The notes under the pieces: model-generated | Database searches by the model: none | What the model saw: only the letters and a program-made list of their open reading frames with translations | What the model was told of the DNA's origin: nothing | In this document: piece after piece, positions 17,144 to 25,661 of the stretch | Layout of the letters: each line of letters starts with the position of its first letter | How positions within the stretch are numbered: position 1 is the stretch's first letter | DNA from: Piscinibacter sp047602365 | GTDB lineage: Bacteria > Pseudomonadota > Gammaproteobacteria > Burkholderiales > Burkholderiaceae_C | DNA length: 64,000 nt | Direction of reading: 5' to 3' | Assembly (NCBI GenBank): GCA_047602365.1 | Contig: JASGHM010000001.1 | Location: forward strand, 1,364,001-1,428,000 | Position numbers and translations under genes: made by a program

Positions 17144-18055
17144 TCAGGCCTTCTTCGGCGGCGCGTAGCGCTGCGGCGGGCGCGGTGCACGCTCGTACAG
17201 CGGCTGCACCTTGACCAGGTTGCTCTCGATGTCGTGGATGCGCGTCGGGCCGGACGGGTGCGTGCTCATGAACTGCGGCGGCGCGCCCTTGGAGGCCTCG
17301 CCCATCTTCTGCCACAGCGTCACGCCGGCGCCGGGGTCGTAGCCGGCGCGCGCGGCCAGCTCGATGCCGATCAGGTCGGCCTCGGATTCGTCCTCGCGGC
17401 TGAACTTCAGCGTCAGCAGCTGGCTGCCCATGTTCAGCAGCGTGTCGCCGGTGTTGCCCAGACCGAGCAGCGCCGAGAGCGCGCTGGCGCCGATGCGCGT
17501 CGCCGCGGTCTTGCCCATGCGCTCGCGGGCATGCTCGCGCAGCGCATGCGCCGCCTCGTGGCCCATGATCATGGCCACCTCGTCGTCGTTGAGCTGCAGC
17601 TGCTGCAGGATGCCGAAGTAGAAGGCGATCTTGCCGCCGGGCATGCAGAAGGCGTTGAGCTCCTTGCTGCCGATCAGGTTGACTTCCCAGCTCCAGTTGC
17701 GCGCCCGCGAGTTCCACTCGTAGGTGAACGGGATGATGCGCTTGGCGATCGCGCGCAGCCGGATCAGCTGCGGGTGGTCGTCGGGTGCCAGCGCATTCTT
17801 CTGCGCCGCCTGCTGGCGCATCTGCTGGTACTGGCCGGCCGCCGCCTGCTCGACCTGCTCGGCCGACACCAGCTTCGAGAAGCTCGAGCGCGGCCCGACG
17901 TCGACGCCCTCGCGCGCCAGCGCCGGCAGCGCCGCGCCGGCCAGCAGCCCGCCGGTGAACAGGCGCCGCGAGTGCAGCGCGCAGCGGCAGCCGCGGGCGT
18001 GGGCCATCGCGGGCAGCGGAACCTGGGCGTCGGTGGCGAAGCGGTCGTCGTTCAT
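17144..18055 (-). CDS. M48-family metalloprotease with Tat-type signal
   Basis: A 303-residue Zn peptidase. The active-site motif is MGHEAAHALREHAR (HExxH) and the third ligand lies in SREDESEADLIGIELAARAG; WEVNLIGSKELNAFCMPGGK is the usual upstream strand of the M48B group. The N-terminus has SRRLFTGGLLAGAALPALA, which looks like a twin-arginine signal, so export is likely and then envelope quality control. It starts 21 bases after the AmpG-like gene and precedes the cyclase by 91 bases. Confidence 0.9.
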   Translation of the reverse strand: MNDDRFATDAQVPLPAMAHARGCRCALHSRRLFTGGLLAGAALPALAREGVDVGPRSSFSKLVSAEQVEQAAAGQYQQMRQQAAQKNALAPDDHPQLIRLRAIAKRIIPFTYEWNSRARNWSWEVNLIGSKELNAFCMPGGKIAFYFGILQQLQLNDDEVAMIMGHEAAHALREHARERMGKTAATRIGASALSALLGLGNTGDTLLNMGSQLLTLKFSREDESEADLIGIELAARAGYDPGAGVTLWQKMGEASKGAPPQFMSTHPSGPTRIHDIESNLVKVQPLYERAPRPPQRYAPPKKA

Positions 18056-18076
18056 GCGGCGTAATTTACGGCAGGC

Positions 18077-19630
18077 TCAGTCGTCGGTGGCGCCCGCGGT
18101 CTTGGGGTCGACCTCGAGCGCGCGCACCGGCACGCGCAGCCACCAGAGCATCCACAACGCTGGCAGCGCCGCGGCGGTCGACACCAGGAAGAACACCGGC
18201 CAGCCGATCGCCTCGGCCAGCACGCCGGCCAGCGGCCCGACCCAGACCCGCCCGATCGACGCGAATGCCGACAGCAGCGCGAACTGCGTCGCGGTGAAGC
18301 GCTGGTTGCACAGGCTCATCAGGAAGGCGACGAAGGCCGCCGTGCCCATGCCGCCGGACAGGTTCTCGAAGGCGATCACCATCAGCAGCCCGCCGTCCAC
18401 CGGCGTCGCGGCCGCCAGCTTGACGAAGCCCCAGTCGAAGGCCGGAATGGTCAGCCCCGGCAGCACGCCCTTGCCGTTGACCGCCAGCCACCAGAAGCCG
18501 AGGTTGCTGGCCATCTGCAGCACGCCGAACAGCAGCAGCGAGCGCCACAGGCCGAGCTTGAGCATCAGCGCGCCGCCGAGCAGCGCGCCGGCGATGGTCA
18601 GCCACAGGCCGATCACCTTGTTGACCACGCCGACCTCGGCCGGCGGGAAGGCCATGCTCTTCAGCAGGAAGGGCGTCATCAGCGAGCCGGCGAAGGCGTC
18701 GCCGAGCTTGTAGAGCACGATGAAGGCGAGGAAGGCCGCCGCGCCGCTCTGCGCGAAGTAGCTCGACAGCCCCGACAGCAGCGTCTCGAAGCGCGCGCGC
18801 CGCGCCGCCCAGGCCGCCAGCGGCAGCGTGACGGCCATGCCGGCCAGCAGGGTCAGCAGGTCGGCCCATTTCGGCGCGGCCGGCAGCCAGGACCGGAACA
18901 GCGGCGACAGCACCCGGTCGGTCAGCAGCACGCCGGCGACCACCGCCGCCACGACGGCGGCGAAGCCGATGAGGTCGTGGCGCGCCACGCTCCTCGGCGC
19001 GGCCAGCGCCGCGAGCCGCGGCAGCAGCAGCGCCGAGACCACCGCCGCCGCCACCATCACGCCGGCCATGAAGCGGTAGACCTCGGGCCAGGTCCAGCCG
19101 CCGCCCTGGTTGGGGTCGGTCCAGATCAGCGCCAGGCCGCCGGAGACGATCATCGCCAGCCGGTAGCCGAGCACGTTGAGCGACGAGCCGAGGCCGCGTT
19201 CGGCGGCCGGCAGCAGGTCGGTGCGGTAGGCGTCGATGACCACGTCCTGCGAGGCCGAGACGAAGGCCACCGCGACGGCGAGCAGCGCGAAGGCGCGGGT
19301 CGCGTCGGTCGGCGAGGTGGCGGCCATCAACATCAGCACGCCGGCCAGCGCCAGCTGCGTCAGCACCAGCCAGCCGCGGCGGCGGCCCAGCCAGGGCAGC
19401 TCGAAGCGGTCCATCAGCGGCGCCCACAGGAACTTGAAGGTGTAGGGCAGGCCGACCAGGCTGAGGAAGCCGATGGTCGCGACGTCCAGTCCCTCCATGC
19501 TCAGCCAGGCCTGCATGGCCTGGCCGGTCAGCGCCAGCGGCAGGCCGGAGGCGAAGCCGAGCAGGGTGACGACGAGCAGGCGGTGCCAGGCGGCGAGGCG
19601 CTGCGTGACGGAGTGGGTGTGGGAAGGCAC
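18077..19630 (-). CDS. ampG: AmpG-like MFS permease
   Basis: A 517-residue polytopic protein with the AmpG signatures LLGFASGLPLALTGQAMQAW, FKFLWAPLMDRFELPWLGRR and VSASQDVVIDAYRTDLLPAAE. AmpG imports anhydromuropeptides during cell-wall recycling through the inner membrane. No ATG fits the N-terminus; the GTG at 19630 (M/V-PSHTHSVTQRLAAWHRLLV) is the best start. Its Shine-Dalgarno site is weak. The length is compatible with 14 membrane spans. It lies downstream of an ECF sigma/anti-sigma pair on the same strand. Confidence 0.88.
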   Translation of the reverse strand: MPSHTHSVTQRLAAWHRLLVVTLLGFASGLPLALTGQAMQAWLSMEGLDVATIGFLSLVGLPYTFKFLWAPLMDRFELPWLGRRRGWLVLTQLALAGVLMLMAATSPTDATRAFALLAVAVAFVSASQDVVIDAYRTDLLPAAERGLGSSLNVLGYRLAMIVSGGLALIWTDPNQGGGWTWPEVYRFMAGVMVAAAVVSALLLPRLAALAAPRSVARHDLIGFAAVVAAVVAGVLLTDRVLSPLFRSWLPAAPKWADLLTLLAGMAVTLPLAAWAARRARFETLLSGLSSYFAQSGAAAFLAFIVLYKLGDAFAGSLMTPFLLKSMAFPPAEVGVVNKVIGLWLTIAGALLGGALMLKLGLWRSLLLFGVLQMASNLGFWWLAVNGKGVLPGLTIPAFDWGFVKLAAATPVDGGLLMVIAFENLSGGMGTAAFVAFLMSLCNQRFTATQFALLSAFASIGRVWVGPLAGVLAEAIGWPVFFLVSTAAALPALWMLWWLRVPVRALEVDPKTAGATDD

Positions 19631-19689
19631 CGGCCGATTATCGTGACGCCGCTCCCGCCGCCCAGCGGCCGGCGCAGACGCCCTGCGGC

Positions 19690-20523
19690 TCAGGACCCGC
19701 TGCCCTGCTGCTCGATGGCCTGTGCGAGCGCCAGCAGGCGCTCCTTCGGCAGGTCGCCGACGAGGGCATAGCCGCACGGCGGGCGCCCCGCGCTGGCGCC
19801 TTCGACCCAGTAGAACATGCCGGTGCGGCCCTGCTGTTCGTAGCTGAAGCTCACCGGCGTGCCGTCCTCCGGCTTGCGCAGGTAGACCGTCACGCGCACC
19901 GGCTGCGTGCCGGCCGGCACCTCGCCGATCGCCTGGTACATCAGCTGTGCACTCGGCCCCTTGGCATCGGGCAGCAGGCGGCCGCCGACCAGCTCGAAGC
20001 CCTGGTCGCGCAGGTCGAACAGCTTGACCGGCATCTCCAGGCGCTTGGTCAGCCAGCGTGCCAGGTGCTCTTCCTGTGCCTTGACCTCGACGGCATGGCG
20101 CAGCTCGGGCACGTAGACGCTGTGGGCGACGGCGGCGCGCTGCACCCAGCCCGGGCCGCCGCCCGCGGCGGCCAGCGTCGCCGCCGAACGCTTCTCGGCG
20201 CGCCACACCACGCCGCCACCGACCGCCGCGCCGAGCACGAACACCGCCAGCGCGGCAGCCCAGCGCTGCCAGCCCAGCCCCGCGCGCGGCGCCTGCGCCG
20301 GCGCACGGCTCCAGACCACCTGCTCCAGGCGTTGCGGCACGGCTTCGGCCAGCACGGCGTCGAGCCGGGCGCGCAGCGCTTCGCGGTCGGCCGCCCACAG
20401 GCGCACACGCGCCGCCGCCTCGGGCTGCTCGCGCAGCCAGGCTTCGACGCGTGCACGTTCGTCGCCGTCCAGCTCGTCGTCGAGCCAGGCGTTCAGCAGG
20501 GTGTCGGAGATCGGGGTGTTCAT
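19690..20523 (-). CDS. Anti-sigma factor, membrane-anchored
   Basis: A 277-residue protein translated just after the sigma factor gene (17-base gap). The N-terminal 45 residues (DTLLNAWLDDELDGDERARV) have the anti-sigma-domain pattern without the Zn-binding HxxxCxxC motif. A single membrane span (WAAALAVFVLGAAVGGGVVW) lies near residue 95, giving an N-in/C-out topology. The C-terminal part is periplasmic and ends with FYWVEGASAGRPPCGYALVG. It should hold the neighbouring ECF sigma at the membrane until an envelope signal releases it; the signal is unknown. Confidence 0.85.
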   Translation of the reverse strand: MNTPISDTLLNAWLDDELDGDERARVEAWLREQPEAAARVRLWAADREALRARLDAVLAEAVPQRLEQVVWSRAPAQAPRAGLGWQRWAAALAVFVLGAAVGGGVVWRAEKRSAATLAAAGGGPGWVQRAAVAHSVYVPELRHAVEVKAQEEHLARWLTKRLEMPVKLFDLRDQGFELVGGRLLPDAKGPSAQLMYQAIGEVPAGTQPVRVTVYLRKPEDGTPVSFSYEQQGRTGMFYWVEGASAGRPPCGYALVGDLPKERLLALAQAIEQQGSGS

Positions 20524-20540
20524 GACCGGGTTCCTGCCGC

Positions 20541-21077
20541 TCAGACGACGCGGCGCAGGCCGCGCGGATTGTTCGGCGAGTGGCCGTCGAGCAGCTCGCG
20601 CAGTGCCGTGCGGGCCCGCGAGATGCGCGACATCACCGTGCCCACCGGGATGCGCAGCACCTCGGCGCACTCGGCGTAGGAGAGTTGTTCGAGCGTGACC
20701 AGCAGCAGCGGCTCGCGCTGCTCGACCGGCAGCCGCGCCAGCGCGGCGAGCAGGTCCAGACGCAGCCCGACGTCGTTGCCGACGGCCGGCAGCGCGTCGA
20801 TCGTCGTGTTCGCCTCGCCGCTGTCGACCAGCGACATGCGCTTGTCGCGCCGGCGCTCGTCCATGAAGGCGTTGTGGGCGATCGACAGCGTCCAGACCAG
20901 GATGTCGCGCCGCTGGTCGAACTGGTGCCAGTGCGCCAGCGCACGCTCCAGCGTGGTCTGCACCAGGTCGTCGGCGCCGCTGGCATCGAACACCAGCGAG
21001 CGCGCATACCGGCGCAGCCGCGGAATGGCGGCGAGCAGCTGCTGGCGGAAGGCGGTCGGTGCGTCCACGAAGGGCAT
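20541..21077 (-). CDS. ECF-type RNA polymerase sigma factor
   Basis: A 178-residue sigma-70 family factor. Region 2 (RRYARSLVFDASGADDLVQT, then DILVWTLSIAHNAFMDERRR) and region 4 (LPVEQREPLLLVTLEQLSYA, then VGTVMSRISRARTALRELL) are both complete. Its gene precedes the anti-sigma on the same strand, the usual ECF arrangement. It is divergent from the flavin reductase at 21148. The regulon probably includes its own promoter; targets are not visible. Confidence 0.92.
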   Translation of the reverse strand: MPFVDAPTAFRQQLLAAIPRLRRYARSLVFDASGADDLVQTTLERALAHWHQFDQRRDILVWTLSIAHNAFMDERRRDKRMSLVDSGEANTTIDALPAVGNDVGLRLDLLAALARLPVEQREPLLLVTLEQLSYAECAEVLRIPVGTVMSRISRARTALRELLDGHSPNNPRGLRRVV

Positions 21078-21147
21078 ACGGCGACGGGTCGGCCATTATT
21101 CCCCCGCCACCGGGCACGGCCTGCGCCCTTCCGCGAGAATGTCACGC

Positions 21148-21669
21148 ATGACGCCGCCTTCGTCCGCACCCGCCAGGGCGCGATCGCCCGATTTTTCGTC
21201 CCTCGAGTTCCGCGCGGCGCTGGGCATGTTCGCCACCGGCGTGACCATCGTCACGGCGCGCGGGCCCGACGGCGCGCCGGTCGGGCTGACGGCCAACTCG
21301 TTCAACTCGGTCTCGTTGACGCCGCCGCTGGTGCTGTGGAGCCTGTCGCGCCGTGCCGGCACGATGCCGGCGTTCCGCGCCGGCTCGCACTACGCGATCA
21401 ACATCCTCGCCGCCGACCAGCGTGCGCTGGCCGAGCAGTTCGCGTCGAAGGCGGTCGACCGCTTCGCCGGCGTGGCCTGGCACGAAGGCTGCGCCGGCGC
21501 GCCGGTGATCGACGGTGCGGTGGCGGTGTTCGAGTGTTTCAACCGCAGCCGCTACGAGGAAGGCGACCACGTCATCTTCGTCGGCGAGGTCGAACGCTGC
21601 ACGCACCGCGCCGGCGCCCAGCCGCTGCTGTTCCACGGTGGGCGCTACTACACCGAATTGCCCCTCTGA
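21148..21669 (+). CDS. Flavin reductase family protein
   Basis: A 173-residue FMN-binding split-barrel protein of the HpaC/RutF type (MFATGVTIVTARGPDGAPVG, LTANSFNSVSLTPPLVLWSL, HYAINILAADQRALAEQFA). Such proteins reduce FMN or FAD with NAD(P)H for two-component monooxygenases. ATG 21148 is preferred; an in-frame ATG at 21139 is also possible, the GAGA element sitting better for the downstream one. No monooxygenase partner is adjacent, so the partner is not known. Confidence 0.88.
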   Translation: MTPPSSAPARARSPDFSSLEFRAALGMFATGVTIVTARGPDGAPVGLTANSFNSVSLTPPLVLWSLSRRAGTMPAFRAGSHYAINILAADQRALAEQFASKAVDRFAGVAWHEGCAGAPVIDGAVAVFECFNRSRYEEGDHVIFVGEVERCTHRAGAQPLLFHGGRYYTELPL

Positions 21670-21722
21670 CTTGAATCCCGGCACGCCGCCCTGAACTCCC
21701 CCGGGTATCCCTGGAGGACTCC

Positions 21723-22136
21723 ATGCACATCGCCTGCGCCCGTTGCGGCGCCACCAACCGCGTGCCCGACGAACGCCTGGCCGAAGACCCGGTCTGCGGC
21801 CGCTGCGGCGAGGCGCTGCTGGCCGGCGAACCGGTCGAGCTGACCGACGCCAACTTCGACGCCGTGACCTCGCGCACCGAGCTGCCGGTGGTGGTCGACT
21901 TCTGGGCCTCGTGGTGCGGGCCCTGCCGGATGATGGCGCCGCAGTTCGCGCAGGCGGCCAAGCAGCTGAAGGGCCGCGCGCTGCTCGCCAAGGTCGACAC
22001 CGACGCCAACCCGCAGGTCGCCTCGCGCTTCGCCATCCGCAGCATCCCGACGATGGTGCAGCTGCAGGGCGGGCGCGAGCTGAAGCGGATGTCGGGCGCG
22101 CTGCAGGCGGCGCAGATCGTCGGCTGGGTCGGCTGA
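21723..22136 (+). CDS. trxC: Thioredoxin-2
   Basis: A 137-residue thioredoxin. The N-terminus carries a Zn-binding motif typical of TrxC, C5-x2-C8 (ACARC) and C25-x2-C28 (VCGRC). The thioredoxin fold follows with active site DFWASWCGPCRMM and the cis-Pro loop RSIPTMVQLQ. It reduces disulfides in the cytoplasm and is induced by oxidative stress in other proteobacteria. GGAGG is 6 bases before the ATG. Confidence 0.95.
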   Translation: MHIACARCGATNRVPDERLAEDPVCGRCGEALLAGEPVELTDANFDAVTSRTELPVVVDFWASWCGPCRMMAPQFAQAAKQLKGRALLAKVDTDANPQVASRFAIRSIPTMVQLQGGRELKRMSGALQAAQIVGWVG

Positions 22137-22148
22137 GCCGCCGCGTGC

Positions 22149-25100
22149 TCAGATGACGAACAGGTCGGCCGCGGTCAGCGCCGGCGTACCGGCCAGCGTG
22201 GCGATCAGCACCGCCGCGCCGGCGCCGCTGCCGTCGGCGTCGTAGAGCAGCCGGCCGGTGTCGGTCTCGTAGAGCAGGTAGTCGTTGCTGTCGCCAGCGG
22301 TGCCTGTGGCGCTGGCGCGGAAGTTGGCAGCCGACAGCGCACCGGGCGTCAGCAGGCGCGTGAACACCGCATTGTCCAGCTCGATGCGGTCGTCGACGGC
22401 GTTGAAGTCGGCGATGCGGTCGGCGTTGCTGCTCGTGCTGGGCGCGGTGGTGAAGCGGAAGGTGTCCAGGCCCGCGCCGCCGCTGAAGCTGTCGAGGCCG
22501 CTGCCGCCGTTGAGCGTGTCGTTGCCGGCGCCGCCGCTCATCAGGTTGTTGCCGGCATTGCCGGTCAGCAGGTTGGCCAGCCCGTTGCCGACCGCCGCCA
22601 CCGAGGCGCTGCCGGTCAGCGTCAGGTTCTCGACCTCGTCGGGCAGCCGGTACGACTGCGCCGTCAGCACCAGGTCGGTGCCGCCGCCGGCCTCCTCGAC
22701 GATGCTGTCGGCCAGGCCGTCGACCACGTAGCTGTCGTTGCCGGCACCGCCGGCCAGCAGGTCGGCGCCGGCGCCGCCGTCGAGACGGTTGGCCGCGCTG
22801 TTGCCGATCAGCGTGTCGGCGTAGGCCGAGCCGAGCAGGTTCTCGATCGCCACCAGCGTGTCGCTGCCCGCGCCGGTGGCCTGCGCGCCGGTGAGTGACA
22901 GGTCCACCTGCACCGCGCCGGCGGCGGCGGCGTAGCTGGCGGTGTCGCTGCCGGCGCCACCGTCGAGCCGGTTGTTGCCGGCATTGCCGGTCAGCAGGTT
23001 GTTGCCGCCGTTGCCGGTGGCGTTGATCGAGGCGCTGCCCAGCAGCGTCAGGTTCTCGACGTTGGCCAGCGCGCCCAGGCTGAAGCCGATGCCGGCGCGG
23101 ATGGTGTCGGTGCCGGCGGAGGCTGCTTCGACGACGCTGTCGCCGGCAGCGTCGACCACGTAGACGTCGTCGCCGGCGCCGCCCGTCATCGTGTCGTTGC
23201 CGGCGCCGCCGTCGAGGGTGTTCGCCGCCGCGTTGCCGCTGATCGCGTTGGCCAGCGTGTTGCCGGTGCCGTTGATCGCGGCGCTGCCGCCCAGCGTCAG
23301 GTTCTCGACCTGTGCGGCCAGCACCAGGCTCACCGTCGTGCTGACACGGTCGGTGCCGCCGCCGCTCGCCTCCACGACCCGGTCACCGGCGTTGTCGACC
23401 ACGTAGATGTCGTTGCCGGCACCGCCCGTCATCGTGTCGGCACCCGCCGCACCGTTCAGCGTGTTCGCCGCCGCGTTGCCGGTGAGCCGGTTGGCCAGCG
23501 CATTGCCGATGCCGTTGATCGCGCTGGCACCCGACAGCGTCAGGTTCTCGACCTCGGCGGCCAGCGTCAGGGCCACGCTGCTGGTGACGCTGTCGGTGCC
23601 GCCGCCGGCGCTCTCGACGACCCGATCGCCGGCGACGCCGACGACGTAGCTGTCGTTGCCCGCGCCGCCCGTCATCGTGTCGGCCCCGCCGCCGCCGTCC
23701 AGCGTGTCGTTGCCGGCGCCACCGCTCAGCGCATTGGCGCCGCTGTTGCCGGTCAGCCGGTTGGCCAGTTGGTTGCCGTTGCCGGCGATCGCCGCCGTGC
23801 CCGTCAGCACCAGGTTCTCGACCGACGAACCAAGCGTGTGGTCGACGCTGGCGCGTACGGTGTCGACCGCGCTGTCGGCGAACAAGGGGTTGCGCACGCG
23901 GAAGGTGTCGAGCGCGGCGTTGGTGTCGCCGCTGACCAGTGTGGTCGCGGTGCTGCGGAAGCTGATCCAGCGCCCGTCGGCGGAGATCTGCGCCAGCTCG
24001 TTGGTGCCGCTGCCCTGGATGCCGGCCGCATTGGTCGAGACCAGCCGCACTTCGCCGCTGACCATGTCCTTGACGAAGATGTCGCGCGCACCATTGGCGT
24101 CGCCGCCGACCAGGTTGGTGGCGCCGCTGTCGAACACCACCCAGCGGCCGTCGGCCGAGATCGCCGGCGACAGGCTGCTGCCGTTGCCGGCCGCGGCGGC
24201 AGCGTCCGCCGAGACCAGGCGCAGCACGCCGCTGTCCAGGTTCTTGAAGACGATGTCGGTGACGCCGCCGTCGTCGCCGACGCCCAGGTTGCTCGCGTTG
24301 GTCTCGAACACCACCGAGCGACCGTCGGCACTGAACACCGCCCGCGAGCTGGCGCCATTGCCGCCGACGCCGGCCTCGCTGCTCGACACCTTGACGATCG
24401 TGCCGGTGCGCAGGTCCTTGACGAACACGTCGAGGGTCCCGGTGTCCCCGGGCAGCAGGTTGGTCGCGCCGGAGTCGAACAGCACGTAGCGACCGTCGGC
24501 GCTGATCTGCGCCCGCGTCGCCGAGGCATTGGCCTGGTTGCCGGCGGCGTCGGTGTTGACGCGGGTCACCGCGCCGGTCAGCAGGTCCTTGACGAAGATG
24601 TCGCTGACGCCGTTGGTGTCGCCGGCGACCAGGTTGGTGGCCTGGCTCTCGAACACCACGTAGCGGCCGTCGGCGGCGAAGCGGCCCTGGGCGCTGCTGC
24701 CGTTGGCCTCGACGCCGGCACCGCTGGTCGAGAGGCGCTGGATCGTGCCGGTCAGCACGTCCTTGACGAACACGTCCTGCACGCCGTTGCCGTCGCCGGC
24801 GACCAGGTTGCTCGCCAGGCTGTGGAAGACGACATAGCGGCCGTCGGGCGAGATCGAGTGCACGAAGCTGTCGCCGCCGCTGCTCTCGGTGCCTGCGGCC
24901 GTGGTCGACACGCGCTGCACGGTGCCGGTCAGCAGGTCCTTGACGAACACGTCGCTGGCGCCGTTGACGTCGCCGGCGACCAGGTTGTTCGCGTAGCCGT
25001 GGAAGACCACGTAGCGGCCATCGGCCGACATCAGGCCCTCGGCGCTGTTGGCGTTGCCTTCGACACCGCTGCTGCTGACGCTGACGCGCACGGTGTCCAC

Positions 25101-25571
25101 CGTCGGCGCCTCGTCGACCACGTCGCCGGCGCTGTCGACCACGTAGGTGTCGGCGCCCAGGCCGCCGCGCAGCAGGTCGGCGCCCAGGCCGCCGTCGAGC
25201 CAGTCGTTGCCGGCGCCGCCGGCGATGGTGTCGCTGCCCTGCAGGCCGAGCAGCTGGTCGCCGCCGGCGCCGCCGGTCAGCAGGTTGGCGGCGATGTCGT
25301 TGGCGGCCGGGTTGTCGTCGCCGATCAGCAGCCGCGAACCGTCGGCGAACGTGACGTTGCTGCTGGTCAGCGCGGTCACCAGCACCGCGGCGCTGAGCGT
25401 GAACGACACGCCGCCGACGCTGAAGCCGATGCTGTCGAGGTTGGCCGCGTCGTAGCTCAGCTGCACTGCGGACGCACTGATCGAGGCGTCGTCGAAGACC
25501 AGGATGTCGACCGCCGGATCGAAGGCGACCAACGCGCCGTTGGCGATGCTGCTGAACAGGATGGTGGCCAT
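22149..25571 (-). CDS. Large RTX calcium-binding protein with seven-repeat propeller
   Basis: An 1140-residue, acidic, Gly/Asp/Ala-rich protein. Residues 1-95 are a unique head. Residues 98-158 hold a first RTX block (GGAGNDWLDGGLGADLLRGG). Residues 161-566 contain seven repeats of about 58 residues, each with a (S/A)ADGRYVVF core and NLVAGDxNGxxDxFVKDxxTGx. From about 580 to 1010 follow long RTX-like blocks with the recurring VENLTLxGSxxINGxGNxLAN and GGAGNDTMTGG. The last 110 residues end in an aliphatic tail (ALTAADLFVI) typical of type I secretion signals. No classical signal peptide; no secretion genes nearby. Likely secreted and calcium-folded; function unknown. Confidence 0.88.
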   Translation of the reverse strand: MATILFSSIANGALVAFDPAVDILVFDDASISASAVQLSYDAANLDSIGFSVGGVSFTLSAAVLVTALTSSNVTFADGSRLLIGDDNPAANDIAANLLTGGAGGDQLLGLQGSDTIAGGAGNDWLDGGLGADLLRGGLGADTYVVDSAGDVVDEAPTVDTVRVSVSSSGVEGNANSAEGLMSADGRYVVFHGYANNLVAGDVNGASDVFVKDLLTGTVQRVSTTAAGTESSGGDSFVHSISPDGRYVVFHSLASNLVAGDGNGVQDVFVKDVLTGTIQRLSTSGAGVEANGSSAQGRFAADGRYVVFESQATNLVAGDTNGVSDIFVKDLLTGAVTRVNTDAAGNQANASATRAQISADGRYVLFDSGATNLLPGDTGTLDVFVKDLRTGTIVKVSSSEAGVGGNGASSRAVFSADGRSVVFETNASNLGVGDDGGVTDIVFKNLDSGVLRLVSADAAAAAGNGSSLSPAISADGRWVVFDSGATNLVGGDANGARDIFVKDMVSGEVRLVSTNAAGIQGSGTNELAQISADGRWISFRSTATTLVSGDTNAALDTFRVRNPLFADSAVDTVRASVDHTLGSSVENLVLTGTAAIAGNGNQLANRLTGNSGANALSGGAGNDTLDGGGGADTMTGGAGNDSYVVGVAGDRVVESAGGGTDSVTSSVALTLAAEVENLTLSGASAINGIGNALANRLTGNAAANTLNGAAGADTMTGGAGNDIYVVDNAGDRVVEASGGGTDRVSTTVSLVLAAQVENLTLGGSAAINGTGNTLANAISGNAAANTLDGGAGNDTMTGGAGDDVYVVDAAGDSVVEAASAGTDTIRAGIGFSLGALANVENLTLLGSASINATGNGGNNLLTGNAGNNRLDGGAGSDTASYAAAAGAVQVDLSLTGAQATGAGSDTLVAIENLLGSAYADTLIGNSAANRLDGGAGADLLAGGAGNDSYVVDGLADSIVEEAGGGTDLVLTAQSYRLPDEVENLTLTGSASVAAVGNGLANLLTGNAGNNLMSGGAGNDTLNGGSGLDSFSGGAGLDTFRFTTAPSTSSNADRIADFNAVDDRIELDNAVFTRLLTPGALSAANFRASATGTAGDSNDYLLYETDTGRLLYDADGSGAGAAVLIATLAGTPALTAADLFVI
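23874..25091 (-). repeat. Seven tandem ~58-residue beta-propeller-like repeats
   Basis: Seven consecutive coding repeats of about 174 bases lie inside the RTX gene. Each has SADGRYVVF-like and NLVAGDTNGVSDIFVKDL-like segments, the pattern of PD40/TolB-type propeller blades. Seven is the usual blade number for a closed propeller. DNA identity between blades is moderate, so duplication is not very recent. Confidence 0.8.
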
Positions 25572-25661
25572 GGCGCGCTCCCCGCGCACCGTGGGCGGGG
25601 GCGCGCGCGACCAGCTTACGCGGCTACCTGCGGGCCGCCAAGCACCTCGACGCGGGGGCGT

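Noticed and set aside
22500..25200. CRISPR-like repeats in the RTX gene
   Set aside because: Repeat units are degenerate, coding and of protein origin; there are no unique spacers.
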